Source of the DNA: an uncultured Clostridia bacterium | GTDB taxonomy: Bacteria; Bacillota; Clostridia; Christensenellales; Borkfalkiaceae | Direction of reading: 5' to 3' | DNA: 9,183 bases | Assembly: GCA_934254755.1 (NCBI GenBank) | Contig: CAKQMM010000029.1 | Coordinates: 1-9,183, forward strand | Part shown: one piece after another, positions 7,004-9,183 of the stretch | How positions within the stretch are numbered: the first letter of the stretch is position 1 | How the letters are laid out: each line of letters opens with the position of its first letter | Made by a program: the position numbers and the translations under genes | Notes under the pieces: generated by a model | Seen by the model: only the letters and a program-made list of their open reading frames with translations | Databases searched by the model: none | What the model was told of the DNA's origin: nothing

Positions 7004-7013
7004 GGAGCGGAAT
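7004..7013 (+). promoter_or_regulatory. Ribosome binding site of nrdD
   Basis: GGAG at 7004-7007 lies six bases before the ATG at 7014. It overlaps a possible small hairpin in which CCGC (7000-7003) pairs with GCGG (7007-7010). Confidence 0.6.
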
Positions 7014-9183
7014 ATGAAGATAATCAAAAGAAGCGGAAAAGAAACGGAATTCGATTTAAGCAAGATAATCGCCGCGGTTAAAAAGGCGAACGACGAAGTT
7101 GCCGAAAACGATAAAATCAGCGAAGAGCAAATTTTAACGCTCAGCAAAAAGGTCGAAGATATCTGCGCGAGAAGAACGCGCTCTTTAAGCGTGGAAGAAA
7201 TTCAGGACTTGGTCGAAAACGAGCTTATGGAATTAAAGGCGTTCAACCTTGCGCGCACCTATATAACCTATCGTTATAAACGCCAGCTTATCCGCCGCTC
7301 CAACACGACCGACGATCAGATTCTGACCCTTATCGAGTGCAATAACGAAGAAGTCAAGCAGGAAAACTCCAACAAAAACCCCACCGTCAACAGCGTTCAG
7401 CGCGACTATATGGCGGGCGAGGTCAGCAAGGATATAACCAAGCGTATTTTGTTGCCGCAGGATATCGTCCGCGCGCACGACGAGGGCGTTATACACTTCC
7501 ACGACGCCGACTATTACGCTCAACACATGCACAACTGCGACCTTGTCAACCTTGAAGATATGCTTCAAAACGGCACCGTTATTTCGGGCACCATGATTGA
7601 AAAACCGCACAGTTTTTCGACGGCGTGCAACATCGCAACGCAAATTATAGCGCAGGTTGCCTCTTCGCAGTACGGCGGGCAGAGCATATCGCTCACTCAC
7701 TTAGCGCCTTTCGTTCAAATCTCGCGCGAGAAAATTCGTGTTGACGTGCAGGAAGAATTTAAGTCCGCGGGCGTAACCGTGCCCGAAAAGGCGATTAACG
7801 ATATAGTTGAAAAACGCGTGCGCGACGAGATAAGAAAGGGTATACAGACCATACAATATCAAGTTGTTACGCTTATGACCACCAACGGTCAGGCACCCTT
7901 CATAACGGTGTTTATGTACCTTGGCGAAGCAAAAAACGAGCGCGAAAAGAAAGATTTGGCTATAATGATAGAAGAAACGCTTTTACAGCGCATCCGCGGC
8001 GTTAAAAACGAAAAGGGCGTCTACATTACCCCCGCTTTCCCGAAACTTATTTACGTTTTGGAAGAGCAAAATATCCGCGAAGGTTCCGAATATTATTATC
8101 TTACCGAGCTTGCCGCAAAGTGCACTGCAAAACGGTTGGTGCCCGACTATATAAGCGAAAAGATAATGAAGCAGCTTAAAGTCGATAAAAACGGCGAAGG
8201 ACACTGCTACACCTGCATGGGTTGCCGCTCTTTTTTAACCCCCTACGTCGATGAGAACGGCAAGCCGAAGTATTACGGCAGGTTTAACCAGGGCGTAGTT
8301 ACCGTGAACCTTGTCGATATAGCGCTGTCGAGCAAAAAAGACCTTAAAGAATTCGAACGCATTTTCGACGAAAGAATGGAACTTTGCCACCGCGCGCTTC
8401 AATGCCGCCACGAACGGTTAAGCGGAACTTACAGTGACGCCGCGCCTATCTTATGGCAACACGGCGCGCTTGCAAGGCTTAAATCGGGCGAAACGATAGA
8501 TAAACTTTTGCACGGCGGTTATTCGACCATATCTTTGGGTTACGCGGGTCTTTGGGAAACCGTTTACTATATGACGGGTAAAAAACTCACCGAAGAAGAG
8601 GGTAAAAAATTCGGTTTATACGTTATGAAGAAGCTTAACGAATACACCGCCAAGTGGAAAGCCGCCGAAAATATCGACTACTCGTTATACGGCACTCCGC
8701 TTGAAAGCACCACTTATAAATTCGCAAAAGCGCTTCAGAAACGCTTCGGCATAATCGAGGGCGTTACCGATAAAAACTATATAACCAACAGTTATCACGT
8801 ACACGTAACCGAGCCTATCGACGCGTTCAGCAAGCTTAAACTCGAAGCGGAATTCCAGCAGTTAAGCCCCGGCGGCGCGATTAGTTACGTCGAAGTGCCT
8901 AACATGCAGCACAATATCCCCGCGGTTATTAAAGTTATCCAGTACATTTACGACAACATCATGTACGCCGAGCTCAACACCAAGAGCGACTATTGCCAGA
9001 ATTGCGGCTACGACGGCGAGATTAAAATCGTCACCGATAAAGACGGCAAACTCATTTGGGAATGTCCGAAATGCGGTTGCCGCGACCAGTCGAAGATGAA
9101 CGTTGCCCGTCGCACGTGCGGATACATCGGCACGCAGTACTGGAATCAAGGCAGAACGCAGGAAATTAAAGAAAGGGTGTTGC
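7014..9183 (+). CDS. nrdD: Anaerobic (class III) ribonucleoside-triphosphate reductase NrdD, 3' end cut off
   Basis: NrdD reduces ribonucleoside triphosphates to deoxy forms without oxygen, using a glycyl radical installed by the radical-SAM activase NrdG. Residues 1 to about 92 form an ATP-cone (MKIIKRSGKETEFDLSKI...), the allosteric site that senses ATP/dATP. The catalytic barrel follows: C175 in MHNCDL aligns with C175 of E. coli NrdD, and C404 in MGCRS is the finger-loop cysteine. Near the C-terminus four cysteines (C661, C664, C684, C687) form the zinc site, and RTCGYIG (700-706) carries the radical glycine G703. The frame is open to the window edge after 723 codons. The last visible residues, KERVL, are near the usual end, so only a few residues are missing. 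The start at 7014 has a good ribosome site and the expected N-terminus. The upstream NrdR-type operator suggests repression when dATP is plentiful. nrdG probably follows outside the window. Confidence 0.97.
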   Translation, partial: MKIIKRSGKETEFDLSKIIAAVKKANDEVAENDKISEEQILTLSKKVEDICARRTRSLSVEEIQDLVENELMELKAFNLARTYITYRYKRQLIRRSNTTDDQILTLIECNNEEVKQENSNKNPTVNSVQRDYMAGEVSKDITKRILLPQDIVRAHDEGVIHFHDADYYAQHMHNCDLVNLEDMLQNGTVISGTMIEKPHSFSTACNIATQIIAQVASSQYGGQSISLTHLAPFVQISREKIRVDVQEEFKSAGVTVPEKAINDIVEKRVRDEIRKGIQTIQYQVVTLMTTNGQAPFITVFMYLGEAKNEREKKDLAIMIEETLLQRIRGVKNEKGVYITPAFPKLIYVLEEQNIREGSEYYYLTELAAKCTAKRLVPDYISEKIMKQLKVDKNGEGHCYTCMGCRSFLTPYVDENGKPKYYGRFNQGVVTVNLVDIALSSKKDLKEFERIFDERMELCHRALQCRHERLSGTYSDAAPILWQHGALARLKSGETIDKLLHGGYSTISLGYAGLWETVYYMTGKKLTEEEGKKFGLYVMKKLNEYTAKWKAAENIDYSLYGTPLESTTYKFAKALQKRFGIIEGVTDKNYITNSYHVHVTEPIDAFSKLKLEAEFQQLSPGGAISYVEVPNMQHNIPAVIKVIQYIYDNIMYAELNTKSDYCQNCGYDGEIKIVTDKDGKLIWECPKCGCRDQSKMNVARRTCGYIGTQYWNQGRTQEIKERVL

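Larger units (their letters stand above)
6680..7013. other. Regulatory spacer before nrdD, no gene
   Basis: No credible coding sequence is present on either strand. The left part (6680-6781) holds two unexplained inverted repeats. The right part holds candidate promoters, the NrdR-type palindrome, an A6-T8-A4 tract at 6859-6876 that may bend DNA or act as an UP-like element, and the nrdD leader. The base composition turns A/T rich after about 6800. Confidence 0.7.

Noticed and set aside
6986..7081. A 31-codon reading frame starting at ATG 6986 and overlapping the start of nrdD in another frame.
   Set aside because: No ribosome site lies at useful spacing, and its codons are simply the nrdD start read out of frame. 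A leader peptide cannot be supported.
7233..7700. A 155-codon open frame on the minus strand.
   Set aside because: It is antisense to well-conserved NrdD sequence, has no promoter or ribosome site, and encodes no recognisable protein. The other minus-strand frames inside pth, mfd, the lipoprotein gene and nrdD are rejected for the same reason.

Overview
The window holds four plus-strand genes from what looks like an anaerobic, low-to-middle GC Gram-positive bacterium of the Clostridia type. The signs are the order pth-mfd-(SurA/PrsA-like foldase lipoprotein), a lipoprotein signal suited to a single-membrane cell, an oxygen-sensitive class III ribonucleotide reductase, near-consensus sigma-A promoters, and frequent ATA and TTA codons. 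No ribosomal RNA or other taxonomic marker is present. A placement among uncultured gut Clostridia (for example Christensenellales) is only a guess.

Bases 1-264 start with a terminator hairpin that probably ends a gene lying before the window. A near-perfect sigma-A promoter (43-71) follows, then a leader of about 190 bases carrying a small hairpin and two copies of a short dispersed repeat. pth (265-828, peptidyl-tRNA hydrolase) and mfd (901-4317, transcription-repair coupling factor) follow in tandem with 72 bases between them and are probably co-transcribed. The gap holds a 14-base repeat of the pth stop region and a small hairpin. mfd has no visible Shine-Dalgarno sequence.

A second strong promoter (4414-4442) and a leader with a bulged hairpin precede the gene at 4517-6622. 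It encodes a secreted lipoprotein with a SurA-type N-terminal chaperone region and a parvulin-like prolyl isomerase domain that appears to be split by about 150 inserted residues. A strong bidirectional terminator (6654-6679) closes this unit.

The 391 bases from 6623 to 7013 are a regulatory spacer. After the terminator come two unexplained hairpins, two candidate -10 elements, and an 18-bp palindrome matching the NrdR box. nrdD (7014 to the window edge) encodes the anaerobic ribonucleoside-triphosphate reductase and lacks only its last few codons here. Its activase gene nrdG would be expected just beyond the window.

The genes are housekeeping functions: peptidyl-tRNA recycling, repair at stalled RNA polymerase, folding of exported proteins, and anaerobic dNTP supply. 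I found no new multi-gene system. The items most worth a second look are the NrdR operator, the split parvulin and the repeat-bearing pth leader.
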